From NCBI GenBank assembly GCA_009823395.1, contig CM020510.1:4295273-4359272 (forward strand): a DNA stretch of 64,000 nucleotides, in the 5' to 3' direction. Numbering within the stretch: the first letter of the stretch is position 1; the number at the start of each line of letters is the position of its first letter. The DNA comes from Thamnaconus septentrionalis (lineage: Eukaryota; Chordata; Actinopteri; Tetraodontiformes; Monacanthidae). This document shows positions 39,401 through 59,090 of this stretch, piece after piece. The position numbers and the translations under genes were made by a program. A model generated the notes under the pieces. The model saw only the letters and a list, made by a program, of their open reading frames with translations, was not told the DNA's origin and did no database searches.

Positions 39401-40728
39401 CCGCCTCCGGCGAGGAGGAGGAGCAGCAGGATGGCGAGGAGGGAGGCGGTGACGGCCAACGGCACCGTGCAATTGTCCTCTTGCGCTTCCGTGACTGGAA
39501 GGTCAAGGTCAAGGTCAGAGGAGTTGCGGGAGGGACAGGCAGTTGTTTGCTGTTTGTGATTTCATTTGCGGGGGAGGGACGAAGGCGTCGCTGTGTTTGC
39601 ATTTTCTCAGAGAATCAGCGTCTTTGATCAGCACGAGCATTCAAGTTCCAATCGGCTTCTTATCGCCCAGCGACTTTTTTTTTTTTTTGTAGGCTGAAGT
39701 ATATTTTTTTCTGAAAGTTCAGCAGAGGAAAGTCACGGAAAGACGTGACGGTGGAACAACTGAAGTTGTGTTTCTTCCTTAAAGGAAAGTGTTTTCGCTG
39801 TGCTGAACTCAGCATGTTTGAAAGGAGATAAAAAAGCAAGTCGGTCTCAGAGGTTGGAGCCAACACCTGGCAAAAGTGTTGTCACTAACCTGGGACAGGT
39901 TCTAATGCCCCTTGTGACATCACAAAATGACTTTTCTCATGGGAATGTTTGGCGTCTCACCGACAGTCAGACGGACGCTGCTTCTCTCCGGTTCTTCCAT
40001 AGCAGAGACAGAGGCTGAGCAGGTCACCTGGGAGCTCCTCGTCGCCACCACTTGGAGGCTGCTGGTGGCGGTGAAAAAGCCTCTGCCAGAGGCCCGGATG
40101 CTGAGGTTGTAGCCGCCATGACTCACCTCCAGAGGGCGAGAGCAGAGACAGGAGGGTGTTACTATTATTGCCATGAGAGTGGATGGAGGTTGATGATGAT
40201 GATGGTGATGAAGATGATGATTGAGCTGCTTGTGATGATGATGTTGAGGAGGAGGAAGAGAGGGAGGAGGAGGATGAGGAGGAGAAGATGATGGTGGTGG
40301 TGATGATGATGAAGATAATGATGTGATGGTCGTGATGATGATGATGAGGATAGTGATGATGGTAATGGGGATGATAGTGATAGTGAAGATGACTATGGTG
40401 ATAATGATGATGATGAAGATGATGATGATGGACGGTCCTCACCTGCTCCTTCCCCACCTGCCACTCCAGCGACGGCTCAGGCCTCCAGCCGGCCGCCCGG
40501 CACTCAAACACCACCGGTTGGTCCTTGAACGCCAGCCTGTCGCGCCCCAGCAGCTCCACGCTGCCCTTCTCTGGAATCACAACCAAGAAAAAAGCCTGTT
40601 GGGTTTTTTTCTTCCTCACACCTCCTGCACACGTCTGCATACCTCTGCTGCATCATCCTGCAGCAGTGTGTGCAGAGACTGAGCTGCTTAATCAATTTCA
40701 TCCACAGTCTCCTGTGGAATTTCCCTCC

Positions 40729-40767
<39 letters not shown>

Positions 40768-41443
40768 GGCAGATATCTGTAACCAAAGATGAGCTCCGCC
40801 TCCTCGGCCGGAGCCGGATTTAATTTGTCCCTGGCTGATTGATCGCGTGTCTCGGAGTCTCGATCACCCGACTGCTCCTCATCCTCTCCTCCTCTCCACC
40901 ACCCACACCTCCTGCCGGCCCCACTCAGTCCACTTAATGCTGCCGCAGACACAGCACTTCATGCTCGAGGACCTTTGGCGTCCGAGTTGGTCTGTGCACG
41001 TGCTGCACTGAGCATCGCCGACCGTCGAAGGCTTGTGTGTTTGTGGACCTGGATGCTGTTTGAGTGATGCTGCAGGTGCCACGTGACTTCACCCTGATTC
41101 ACCCTGAAAAGGTTCTGGTGTTTTTCTAAACCCCCACGCCCACCCCACCCCCACGCACAATCTCGGCTTTATTTCATACTTTCACCACCAGAGCCCTCAG
41201 TGAACTTTCAGGAAGACGGGGAAGACTGAAGAAAAAGACTGATTGCTGGTTATTGGACGAACGTACTGGGCAAATCAGCTCATTTGTCCTTGTATCTATT
41301 TTCTTCTAACGCTAAATGTGAATAAAAAGAACAAAAAGGAAGAAAAGGGACATTTAACCTTCGTGTTAAGCGACTCACTAACTAGACTAGAACAATGGCA
41401 CCCTGGCTACATAAACTTCTACGCTTGAAGTCTGACAACTCCA

Positions 41444-41490
<47 letters not shown>

Positions 41491-41596
41491 AACGCTACAG
41501 GACTTGCACTTGATCACACCCACATTTTATCCTGTTTCCAAAGCTGCAGCCTTCACTGCAGATCCTGCAGCCACAATGGCCTGGACATCAGCTAGA

Positions 41597-41627
<31 letters not shown>

Positions 41628-44600
41628 CCTGTATGCGTGCGTGGCCATTCCTGCATGGTCTACATGTCAGTCAATTAAGGCGGGGAGGGAGCGGTGCAGC
41701 GGACGGTGTCGCAGTCGGCAGCTCCTGCTGCAGATTTGTGGCTCCCACTTGCGTCGGTGGGTTTGGAGCTGCAGTGCACAAATCACAGGCAGGGCTGCTG
41801 ACTGTTAACCGCTCGTGCCAGCACGCGCAATTAATTTAAAGGTTGTGTCGGGGCCGCAGAGATGGTGTGCGTCGGCGTTGCAAGTGGCCTGAATCACCGT
41901 GCACGACTGTTAGCGGTCAATACGCCGCCGCGGTGGCTTTTCTCATTAATGTATCGCGAGCGATGCCTCATTTGCTTTTTGTTTCCGTTGGGCTTTTCTT
42001 GCAGAGGACTCTTGAACGTTCGAGTCCCTATTTTTTTTTTTTTTTCTGAGAGAGTCAGTGCAAATCAGCTGAGCTGGCCGGGTCGAAAGCAGCAAAGTGT
42101 GCCAGTGTTGCGCCGCGGTCGGCTAATGAACAGCGGTTTAATGTCCTTTTTTTTTTTAAAAAAAAAAAAAAAAAGAAGAAGAAGATGCACAATTAAAGTG
42201 CAAATATCTAGACAAGCCGAGAGGATATGGGTCAATTTCTGCCCGGCAACAGGAGACCCAGTCTTTTCCCACCAATAGACTGGTGGTACTGTATTTACAC
42301 AGTGCTAACGTTGGCTTCAGCTTCTGCTGCCCAGTGAAAGAAGCCCGATGACGCACCCCATGCTAGCTGTTCCTCATGCTAAGGTTAGTTAGCTGTTAGT
42401 ACCTGTTGGTAGCATCAGACCTCAAACAGGTGAGCAGATCCCACCTCGTTCAGAGATTTCTGACTCAGTTTTGTGACATATTTACAGGAAAACGGTGAAC
42501 AGTGAATCGCAAGGAGTCACAGTCCGTTTAGATGACACTCGAGAAAACCAAATTATTGCCTTAATCCGACTATAACTGGAGAACTGAAGTGCATGTAAAC
42601 GCGTAGTACGTAGCGCTCACTTACAAGAGCATATTCGCTGTGGTAGATGTGGACTTCCACAGTAAAATCGCCAGTAATACGTTGTGTACGTTTGTGAATT
42701 TCTGACCAATCCTCTGACGGTGGGGAAGCACATCTGCAGCTGTTCGGTGAGGAAACCCGTTGAATTGAAGACCAGTACGGACATCACGCTCCAGTTGTTT
42801 TGTTAGTGTGCAACAAAAGAGGTGCTGCGGGGACTGATCACTTATGGCTTGTCCCATGTGACCCCCTTAGCTCCACCCCACCCCACCCCTTCTGTTTACC
42901 ACTGGCATGCACTCACCAACCTTGCACATACAGACTGGCGCTTTCTGCCTGGATGTTGAGGAGGTGGCAGGTCACCTTTGCCTGGTCCTGCACCTCGGTG
43001 GTGTTCAGGGAGAAGACCCAGCCCAGCCGCAGTGAGCCGGGCCTGAGCGGCTCGGCTGTCACGTGGGGGTTGACGGAGGGCAGCACCCCCGTGTGGTTGG
43101 AGATGGTGAGGACGGGCTTGTCGTCCAGCGACCACACCATCACCGTCCACTCCGTGTTTGAGGTGCTGCAGGTGAATTGAGCCACGGCTCCCCGCAGCAC
43201 CGTCAGCGTCTCAGGGGTCAGCTGGAGGTTGGCGTCGACGGCTGGAAGGAAAAGGGACAAAAACCACAAACTTTTTTCGTCATTGTCGAATATTTTTGGA
43301 TACGGCCACTTCAGAAAACACTATTTTTGATTTCGATTTAGCAGTTGTCCAGGGTGTCACCCTGCCTTCGCCCTATGACAGCTGGGAGAGGCTCCAGCAG
43401 ACCCCGAGACCCTGAGTGCAGGAAGAAGCAGGTATTGAAAATGGATGGATGGATGTTGTGGAATAACACAACAGTGATTTGTTCTGATAAAACCCCTCTG
43501 GTCAAATTTCTGCTTCAGGGGACCTTTTTTTTTTCCAGGTCTCAGCATTATGTTCGGCTGAATGGAGGTTTGTTATTACGCTTAATGTGGTGATAATAGC
43601 TGTAATGATATTTATAGTGATGCTGACGATGCACCTTTATTTTGCATTACATTAAAGGCACACATTGCGTTCAATGTCCTTCATAAAAAGCAGAGGTTTG
43701 AATCAAGGTTGTTCCGTCGGTGTGGCAAACGAGGGCAGAAACTTAATTCACACATCGCAGAGCAGCGACGGCACTTGATCACTGCAATAAAATGAGTGTT
43801 TTTTTCCAACCCTTCGGGTCAAGCTCGGCCCCGTAATCTCCAGTCAATCAGCCAAATTAAACGGCTTCCCACCAGCCGATGGCTCCACCAGCTCGCTTCT
43901 GCTTGTCCGATTTGCCCGCCTCCAATCCTGTAGAACATTTTTTAACGCTCCATCCCGTTGAATTGGTGGCGTCTAATCTCTGGCATCGAGCACTGATGAT
44001 CAAAATATTCACAAATTGTTTTGCAAACAAATCGATTCAAACTCACCATTGACCAGGTAATCAAAATGGCTTTTTAATATTAATATTAAAATGCATTCAG
44101 CCACATTTAACCTGCGAGGAAATCAGTTATTTTGTTCTCGTCTTGATCTGAATTGTCATCTAAAAAAAAACTAAACTAAAATCAAAAAATATTTATAATT
44201 TTAAAGACCGACTGACAACATCTAAACATTTTGTCATGTGATGAAACACCCCCGAAAGCAAACTGAAGGCTTAAGTCTGAAGGGTTAAAATGGCTGCAGT
44301 GGGTCCCTAAATTTTCGTTTTGTTAGTTTGCGTTGTGTTCGAGGTTGCTGATTGGCTGAAGTCTTCCAGAATACACGAGCGCATGAAAAACCCCAAGAAC
44401 TCTGTTGGTTGGCGTCGTTGGTTCGGCTGTTCCTCCAAGACGGTCTGGTGATTTTCACCCCCTCCGCCGTCGAATCCCAGCATGTTTTTTCGTGTTTATT
44501 CCAGCGGCTGATGAATGACTGACGGAGGTGAAGTGAATTAACGGCAGATATGTAATAAGAGGGTTTTCTCCACACGGCTCTCCAGATGATGCATAACTTG

Positions 44601-45137
44601 TTTGCCACCGAGCTAACTGCGTTATAGCCTCTGCAGCCTCAACACAGAGCCATAAATTATGCATCAGTTGAGGGAAAGTGTTCTGAGAAATAACCAGGCC
44701 AGCGTCGACGTGTTGTTGGGTTTCTCTCTCTCTCTCTCTCTCGCTCTCTGTCTCTCTCTCTCTTTCTCTGGCTCTCTCCCTCTCCCTCTCCCCTTTCAGT
44801 GGCCGAAAAGAAACATCATTTTCTCCTATTGTGACCCGGGATCCACTGACAGCGGGATGCACCTCACCGTTAAATAGATAAGCACACATTCCATTTAAAA
44901 AATTAATCATGGAGTGTCAAGATGGATGGTTAGGCTCCTTTAATTAATTGGACTCTAATCTTGCTGCCGCCAGTGCAAACGCTATCTCCGCTAATACCAG
45001 CGCCGCACCTCTGAGCACGTCTTCAAACAAAAAAAACCGGGCCGGTTCGTCCGTCCGGGGATCTCACCTTGAATTCCAAGCGATAGCAGCAGCAGCGTTA
45101 TTGTTAGCGGTGGCGCGAACTGAGAGGAGACGCCCAT
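36310..45137 (-). CDS. igsf5: IGSF5 / JAM4-like immunoglobulin adhesion protein, complete 8-exon gene
   Basis: Type I membrane protein of the JAM group, acting at tight junctions and binding MAGI-type PDZ scaffolds in mammals. Exons: 45068-45137, 42921-43241, 40443-40570, 39961-40126, 39368-39494, 37028-37119, 36696-36772 and 36310-36414. Together 1086 nt, 361 aa. All seven junction phases match. Domains: signal peptide (about 1-23), a V-like Ig domain on one exon with paired cysteines and core Trp, a second Ig domain split over two exons, one membrane helix, a basic RRRTSK stop-transfer, and a cytoplasmic tail with NAGYSSEEP (human has NSGYNSDE). It ends ITTV, a class I PDZ ligand; human ends TTVV. 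N-glycosylation sequons include NHT, NTT, NLS and NCT. Position between SH3BGR and PCP4 agrees with human synteny. Confidence 0.93.
36696..36772 (-). CDS. igsf5: IGSF5 exon 7: cytoplasmic tail
   Basis: Acceptor CACACCCTGCAG, donor GAG|GTAAGA. Encodes DAVKNEKNMGSGCQTDSQMD and SVGIGE in a phase that joins both neighbours. Hydrophilic, with no known domain. Confidence 0.82.
37028..37119 (-). CDS. igsf5: IGSF5 exon 6: cytoplasmic tail
   Basis: Acceptor CTCCTTTGCAG, donor CAG|GTGAGA. The first base completes the Lys codon left open by exon 5. It encodes LGPPSGTGRSASKD and then WRDNAGYSSEEPA, whose NAGYSSEE matches the conserved NSGYNSDE of mammalian IGSF5. Confidence 0.88.
38145..38682. promoter_or_regulatory. 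Cluster of four CTCF-like cores
   Basis: Cores at 38145-38157 (minus, CCAGCAGGGGGCG), 38505-38516 (minus, CACCAGGGGGCG), 38527-38537 (minus, CACTAGGGGGC) and 38671-38682 (plus, CCACTAGAGGGC). All lie within about 540 bp inside the IGSF5 intron that follows the membrane exon. Confidence 0.45.
39205..39237. repeat. (GGA)n microsatellite
   Basis: About 11 units of GGA in the intron after the IGSF5 membrane exon. Confidence 0.93.
39368..39494 (-). CDS. igsf5: IGSF5 exon 5: transmembrane segment
   Basis: Acceptor GACCTTCCAG. Encodes VTEAQEDNCT, then the hydrophobic helix VPLAVTASLLAILLLLLLAG continuing GGAALWF, then RRRTS. It ends two bases into a Lys codon at donor GTAAGG. The basic cluster after the helix fixes a type I topology. 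Confidence 0.92.
39961..40126 (-). CDS. igsf5: IGSF5 exon 4: second half of second Ig domain
   Basis: Begins VSHGGYNLSI, matching human VSHSSYYF at the same place. It contains SSQVTCSASV, the second disulphide cysteine, and ends one base into a Gly codon at donor GTGAGA. The acceptor follows a good pyrimidine tract but overlaps a perfect donor sequence (GAG|GTGAGT), which is unusual. Confidence 0.88.
40190..40435. repeat. GAT-type imperfect array in IGSF5 intron
   Basis: About 245 bp of GAT/GAA/GGT words between the two exons of the second Ig domain. It nearly touches both, since exon 3 ends at 40443. Confidence 0.93.
40443..40570 (-). CDS. igsf5: IGSF5 exon 3: first half of second Ig domain
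   Basis: Acceptor GTGATTCCAG, donor CAG|GTGAGG. Encodes EKGSVELLGRD through to WQVGKEQ, with VVFECRAAGW (first Cys) and LEWQV (core Trp). A large GAT-type repeat lies immediately inside the following intron. Confidence 0.92.
40571..42920. other. IGSF5 intron 2
   Basis: Contains three CA/GT arrays (about 40735-40764, 41447-41487 and 41599-41623), poly-T and poly-A runs around 42030 and 42150, and a stretch at 42500-42610 resembling a dispersed fish repeat. No exon supported. Confidence 0.5.
42921..43241 (-). CDS. igsf5: IGSF5 exon 2: first Ig-like (V-type) domain
   Basis: A single 321-nt exon bounded by phase-1 junctions, as is usual for Ig domains. The acceptor is CTTTTCCTTCCAG. Seen: FTCSTSN and VTCHLLN as the disulphide pair and MVWSLDD as the core Trp, with sequons NHT and NTT. 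The donor must be GTTGGT. The nearby GTGAGT four bases on would create a stop at the next junction. Confidence 0.92.
43345..43455 (+). mobile_element. L2/Maui-like 3' tail, second copy
   Basis: Contains CCAGGGTGTCACCCTGCC and CCCTATGACAGCTGGGAG, reverse-complementary to part of the 33.5-kb copy. It ends in an ATGG microsatellite tail, typical of target-primed retrotransposition. Confidence 0.65.
44719..44785. repeat. (TC)n imperfect array
   Basis: CT-rich run with a few interruptions in IGSF5 intron 1. Confidence 0.92.
45068..45137 (-). CDS. igsf5: IGSF5 exon 1: start and signal peptide
   Basis: Encodes MGVSSQFAPPLTITLLLLSL and GIQ plus one base, then donor GTGAGA. The hydrophobic run LTITLLLLSL is a typical signal peptide core. 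The open frame continues upstream to another ATG at 45305, but this ATG gives a proper signal peptide, so I prefer it. Confidence 0.85.
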
Positions 45138-45139
45138 GT

Positions 45140-46407
45140 TTGCACACTTAGTCCATCGTTCATCTCCGACTGGACCTGGAACAACAAAGGTCCCATTATT
45201 GCCCATGGGAGGTTGATCATTAATGTGTTCAGTTATTTTAGGAGCGAGGCTGCTGGAGAAAAAACAAAACAAAACTCCACCGTCAGTCCACAAAGGAAGG
45301 TGCAAACACGGAAAGTAAATACAGGAAGCAAAATAAATGGGACTGGCTCAGAGCTGCTGAGGTCAAGTTCACCCTGTTTCCCAGAAGTCCTTAGTTTGTT
45401 TCACATATCCTTTAGGGCAAAGCACTCAAAAGCATGTTGTGAAACAACAACGACAAGAAAACCGAAGGAAAGTAGAAGGATTGTTGGTGAAAGCTCTCAG
45501 CTTCCCATTGGGATCAAAGTCAGGCTTCACTCAAAGACTTACAGATATTGGTGATTTTTTTTTTTTTTTCTTTTCTGGGAAAAACAGATAGTAGAAAATG
45601 TTTTTTCATACAAGACGAGATGTGATTGGACAATCTTGTATTTGTCAAATTCAAAGTAATGCAATCGGATCTTGTTGCTTGCAGTGGAGCCAGTTTGTAA
45701 CTGCTGTAGGCTTCCTGTTGGTGCTGCCCTACAGTGATTATTTTCTGTGTATCTTCTTCAAGTAATCGCCTCCAGACTAGCACAGTTAAATTAAGCACAT
45801 GTAGGGACTCATGTTTTAATGAGGTCTCTTGCTTTTCCCGCCTGCATCCAAAAAGTAACACATGCTGCAGCAGCAAATCCCAACGAAGACATCAGGCTGC
45901 CATCCAATCAAGTCATTCCGCAGAATCTAAATGAACACAACGCCGGTCAGCACTTGACCGGACCTCCCTCGGTGGCGTCCGGTCCCATTAATTCAGCGAG
46001 ACTCCACCCCTGACAGTTGTCTCCAGCCAGCGGCCATCCGGACACAACCCAGGGTTCGGCTCTGCCGTCGGCCCCGAGGCTGCCGAGGTGATAAATGCTG
46101 CTGCTGTCTGCTGCCTGACCTTTATTCACGGTGCGACAGTGGGGAAGAAAATTCACTAGATTGATTCCGTGACCTTTTGCTGTCGGCGCACGTGGCAAGA
46201 AATTGAGAAAACAAAGCTTGGGAAGTTTGTTTTGGCGGCCGGGATGGACTGATGAGGGTCCGTTTGGCCCCACAGTCACTGCAGTGGGTGACGGGCAGTG
46301 GAAGTCAGTCCACTTGAAGCTTTTCAGCCCAAAATATGAGGTTTTGTTCATTTAAAACCAGTGCTCTGAAAATCCAAAATAATAACAATATTATTAAAAT
46401 TGAATAC

Positions 46408-46446
<39 letters not shown>

Positions 46447-47300
46447 TAATCACAATATTAACACCATTTTTACAGCCGTTGCACACCAGGAAGAAGTATT
46501 CCTTCCCTTTATGGACTATTTCAGCCAAACCAGGTCCAATGCTAATTCAGGTCAGATTAGAAAACGGCATGTTGGCCACACAAACACTGCAGATGTCAAG
46601 TGACTTGCAGCCCCCCCCCCCAACTCTGCCTCTCTGCAAATTCTTCCACACAGCGACCGAGCGGACAGTCGCGGCTGAGAGTCAGTGTGTTCCGACTCAC
46701 CTGGATGATCTGGTGTCTCTGCGGATCAGCAGCAGTGGCAGCGGCGGCGGCGGCGGGGGTCTGGTGCTCACTGCTCACTGCTCAGCCATGTCGCCAGAAT
46801 ACTGTCCCGTTAAACATTAGCAGACTGTGAGGGAACTTCGGCCAGGTGTAAATACACACAGTGACTCAGAATCCAAACAGCAGCCCCTGTCAGAGGGCCC
46901 CACGTCCCCTCACAAACTTCCAGCTCCTGAGAAAAAAGTTTGACTGTTGGATCCACATCGAGTGGAGTCGCATCACACAACAAATGTGCCATTGCACAGC
47001 AGTAAAGTGCAGTGTGTTGTGTTGTGTTGAATGAGGATTTGTTCAGTGCGCATGCAATTGAATCATCTTCTGCTTTCAGTGGCCGACAAATTTTAATTTG
47101 CCGGAGTTCATTTCTGATCACCAAGAGGCCAATGTTGGCTGCTGGAGCTGCAGTGTGTTCACACACACACACACACACATTTTATTTTTACATTTTCCCC
47201 AGCACCGCCAAGGCCGCTCATCCACTGATCTATTAATATTCCGAGAAAACGACTTAAAAATAAAACAAAGCAGCAGCGCCAAGGGTTTCTAAATCAGTCG
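45140..47300. other. IGSF5-SH3BGR intergenic interval
   Basis: No supported gene. It contains the IGSF5 upstream region, a TA array (46408-46441), a short GGC run near 46740 and a short AC array at 47160. In human B3GALT5 lies in this interval; no frame of the expected size (about 310 codons in one exon) is present on either strand. Confidence 0.65.
46408..46441. repeat. (TA)n microsatellite
   Basis: About 17 TA units in the IGSF5-SH3BGR interval. Confidence 0.95.
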
Positions 47301-47302
47301 AC

Positions 47303-47795
47303 TTTATTGATGTTGTTTTGTTGGGTTATTTTTTCAAACCATTGCATCAAAGTCTTAGTCACATGTTACAACAAAGTGCATCTATTAACAGCGTCAGTAG
47401 TGGTGCAGGCCAGCCAGTTTGCTTGCCTGCAGTGGTTCGCATGGTTCAGGTGACAGAAAGAACGTTAATAACAGCTGAAGACAGTGGAAGAGTTTAAAAT
47501 CTGAGTTCAAAACGGCCGCCAGTCTCACACTGGCGGCTGAGGAGTAGAATTTTCATTCAACATGAAAAAATATATGTTTCAGGTTTTAACTGAGTATTTT
47601 TTCTTTTTTTGTTTTTCTTTTGGACATTTTACAAAACACGCAACATACAAAAATTAAGTCAACATCAGCAGTAAGTCAAGGAGCGCTGGGAGCAGATGTG
47701 CGTTTTGGACGGCGCCTTCCAGCACGCTGAACGCTTTCCAGTGGGGGTCCAGGGTGGGCAGAGGGGCAGGGAGGTGGGGGCGCAGGTCCTTCAGG
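47303..47795 (-). other. Probable SH3BGR 3'-terminal exon (UTR, or alternative C-terminus)
   Basis: A strong acceptor (pyrimidine-rich, ending TGTGTCTGTGTTGCAG) at 47796-47797 is followed by about 490 nt. These end in a classic reverse-strand AATAAA at 47303-47308. No other transcript in this orientation needs that signal. The first 141 nt are open in the frame that follows from donor GA|GTAGGT of the previous exon. They would encode 46 residues beginning DLKDLRPHLPAPLPTLDPHW and ending LLDLLLMLT, then TAA at 47654-47656. I favour a noncoding 3' UTR exon; the coding option is open. Confidence 0.5.
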
Positions 47796-48312
47796 CTGCA
47801 ACACAGACACATGAATAAAATAAACTAAGCAGAAAAGTGTGGGGGAGGGAGGTGGGCAAGTGAAGCTCAGTTAGCAGCTTCCTCTAATGAGGCGTGACAC
47901 AGGCTCGCAGGGGTTGGGGGACTGGGAGAAACACCAACACTGTGCATCGCTGAGAGATGGAAAGGGGCGGAGTCATGGGCTGTGCTTGATTTTTTTTTTT
48001 TTGTTTTCCCCTTTTATTTCCTTGCACAAGAGGAACAAACAGCCAGCGAGATAGAGCGGCTGATACAACGCTGGTTTCCTGATTGCTGTTGTTTTTCAAC
48101 GATGCGAAAACAGCAGCATCTGGAGTCGGTTTCATCTTTTGGAAATTCGCCAGATTCCTCAACATGAATGCGACCCTGCAGGTCCCCCCCCCACCCTGCG
48201 TCCCCACCCCTCCCGGAACGAGGGGCCTCATAAGGTGTTACTGCCCTCCAGTGGCAAAGTAGAGACAGTGAAACTAATTACAGTTTTGGTGGCAGCCAGT
48301 CTACAGCAACAA

Positions 48313-48353
48313 TACATACATACATACATACATACATACATACATACATACAT
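48313..48353. repeat. (CATA)n tetranucleotide repeat
   Basis: About ten units, directly abutting the inverted-repeat element. Confidence 0.95.
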
Positions 48354-48705
48354 ACTACCAGTCAAAGGTTTGGACTCACCCTCTGAATTGAATGTCTTTT
48401 CTTTCATTCTCATGACTATTGACATTGCAGTTTCTCACTGAATACATCAAAACTACTTGTGAACACACATGGAATTATGTAGGAAACAATATTAGTGTAA
48501 AATAATAGAAGAATTTTATATTTAAATTCTTCAAAATAGCCACCTTTCATAAAAAACATATTTATATTTAACATGTTTTACTTTGCTGCATAGTTACATA
48601 TATCTTGCACATATGTCTTTAGTATCTATCTGCAGTGTAGAAAGTTGTAAAGATAAAGAAAAAAAAATGCATGAGAAGGTGTCCAAACTATTGACTGGTA
48701 GTGTA
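48354..48705. mobile_element. Nonautonomous inverted-repeat DNA element, copy B
   Basis: About 350 bp with ends ACTACCAGTCAAAGGTTTGGA and ACTACCAGTCAATAGTTTGGA in inverted orientation. Related to 16347-16642 but reversed. It sits at the end of a CATA array, just downstream of the SH3BGR tail exon. Confidence 0.8.
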
Positions 48706-48838
48706 CATACATACAGACATAAAAATGACTTTAAAAAATAATCAACAGATCTTTGTTTTGTATAATTACAGGTTGGATGACTCAGTGTTTTACCTGGACG
48801 GCAGTTGAGTCAACATGGCTGGTGTCACCTGGCCAGAC

Positions 48839-57752
<8,914 letters not shown>

Positions 57753-58873
57753 ATTGTTGCGGTGTATTTTGTCGCGTATGCAACAAGTAGTCGGCTCTTA
57801 AAGGAGCAGGCGGCCTCCTCTATTCTTAGAGCGGGTGCGCATCCAACACACACACACACACACACCGGTTATTTTTGTCCCCAGGCTCCATTAGTGCCGG
57901 ATTGGCGGCTTGGCCCTTGGTGGCACAGCGCCACCGCCGGCTGATTGGCACCCTCAGCTGTCCGTCGGCCGCAGGAGTCTGTGCAGCTCCTCTGCGGCCT
58001 GTAGCCGAGTGCATATATGGACAGAAATAGTACTGAGCAGCGCTATAAGGCTGCGAGAGTTTTGGTCCCCCCCCCAAACGCAACAAGCTGTGCTGCGTTC
58101 GGGGCCCATTCAACTCGGCAGCAGAATCCTCCATCAGACTTAACGGGCTGTTGTGGTCCTTTAGCAATTTATTTACCCTTTTTTTGTATGTATGAAAAAA
58201 AAAATACATGATAGAAAATTACACTTAAGATACAGCTGTTAAAAATAAAAAGCCTAGAAAAGTTAAACATATTTTCTACATTTTTTGAGTCAAAAAGGCG
58301 CAACAATACATTTATGGATGGACATGACACAAAATCACTGAGTTCCATTACACTGTACATCTTTTACCAGCCAACCGGCATTACTTCACTGGAACATTTT
58401 ATGGTCCCAGTCAATTCTGCGTTTTAAAGAACAAATTGTCACTTTTTTCATTTCACTTTTAAAATTGATATCATGTAATCTGAAATATTTTTTATACAAG
58501 GAAAAAATCCAACTAACTCTAATAAAGAAGTTAGTTGGCTTTGGTGTAGAAGGTATGATGTGAACCTTTGATTTGACCTTTGATCTGAAACTTTGATATA
58601 ATCTTTGATCTGGTTGGATTAGGGGCGGATCGAAGGATCTGTTCTTACAGATGCCTTTGTGATGTTTGTTAATGGCAAACATGAAAATTCCGAGTTGCAC
58701 ATAGCAACAGGAATACACAAGAGCAAGGAAAGGTATGCAAAAAGTATCTCCCAGAGATTTACAGATCTCAGGACAACAGATTCGGCATTACATTGCATGC
58801 CGTTACATTTGTTTCTTATTGTAGCTAAAACTTGTACATTTTTAAAAAATCTTTCCTCTGTCATGAAGAGGTG
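57753..58873. promoter_or_regulatory. Head-to-head SH3BGR / LCA5L intergenic promoter region
   Basis: About 1.1 kb between the two start codons; the first 300 bp next to SH3BGR is CpG-rich. A near-CArG element (reverse-strand CCATATATGC, 58011-58020) lies about 260 bp upstream of the SH3BGR ATG and could bind SRF in muscle. A short CA array sits at 57847-57864. Start sites and any noncoding first exon of LCA5L cannot be located from sequence alone. Confidence 0.5.
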
Positions 58874-59090
58874 ATGAGTGGGAGGCAGCAGTACTGTGAG
58901 GCCAGGGGTGACAAAGTGTTCAGCAGCACTGACACCTCCAGATGGTCCGCCACCTCCGGACTGATCTGCAGCTCCAGTTCTACGTACACATCTGAGGGTC
59001 AAGAAGGAACCTGCTCACTTCTCAACAGAATCAAAGAATATCAGTCGTCGGACACATGGCAAACAACAAGACTCCCCATCATAATAGAAG
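58874..59090 (+). CDS. lca5l: LCA5L exon 1 (coding part)
   Basis: Starts MSGRQQYCEARGDKVFSS, Ser/Thr-rich, and ends TRLPIIIE plus one base at donor GTATTT. An in-frame ATG 42 nt upstream (58832) exists, but a plausible acceptor lies between it and this ATG. The start is therefore chosen by likelihood, not proof. Confidence 0.75.

Larger units (their letters stand above)
43242..45067. other. IGSF5 intron 1
   Basis: Contains the L2-like tail copy at 43345-43455, AT-rich unique sequence around 43960-44220 and a TC array at 44719-44785. No exon supported. Confidence 0.5.

Noticed and set aside
39957..40640. A single 227-aa minus-strand frame
   Set aside because: It runs through two real IGSF5 exons and the GAT-rich intron between them, changing frame relative to exon 4. 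The spliced model has matching phases and Ig hallmarks.
44455..44910. 151-aa minus-strand frame with an Arg-Glu run
   Set aside because: The run is the TC array; the rest shows no domain or splice support.
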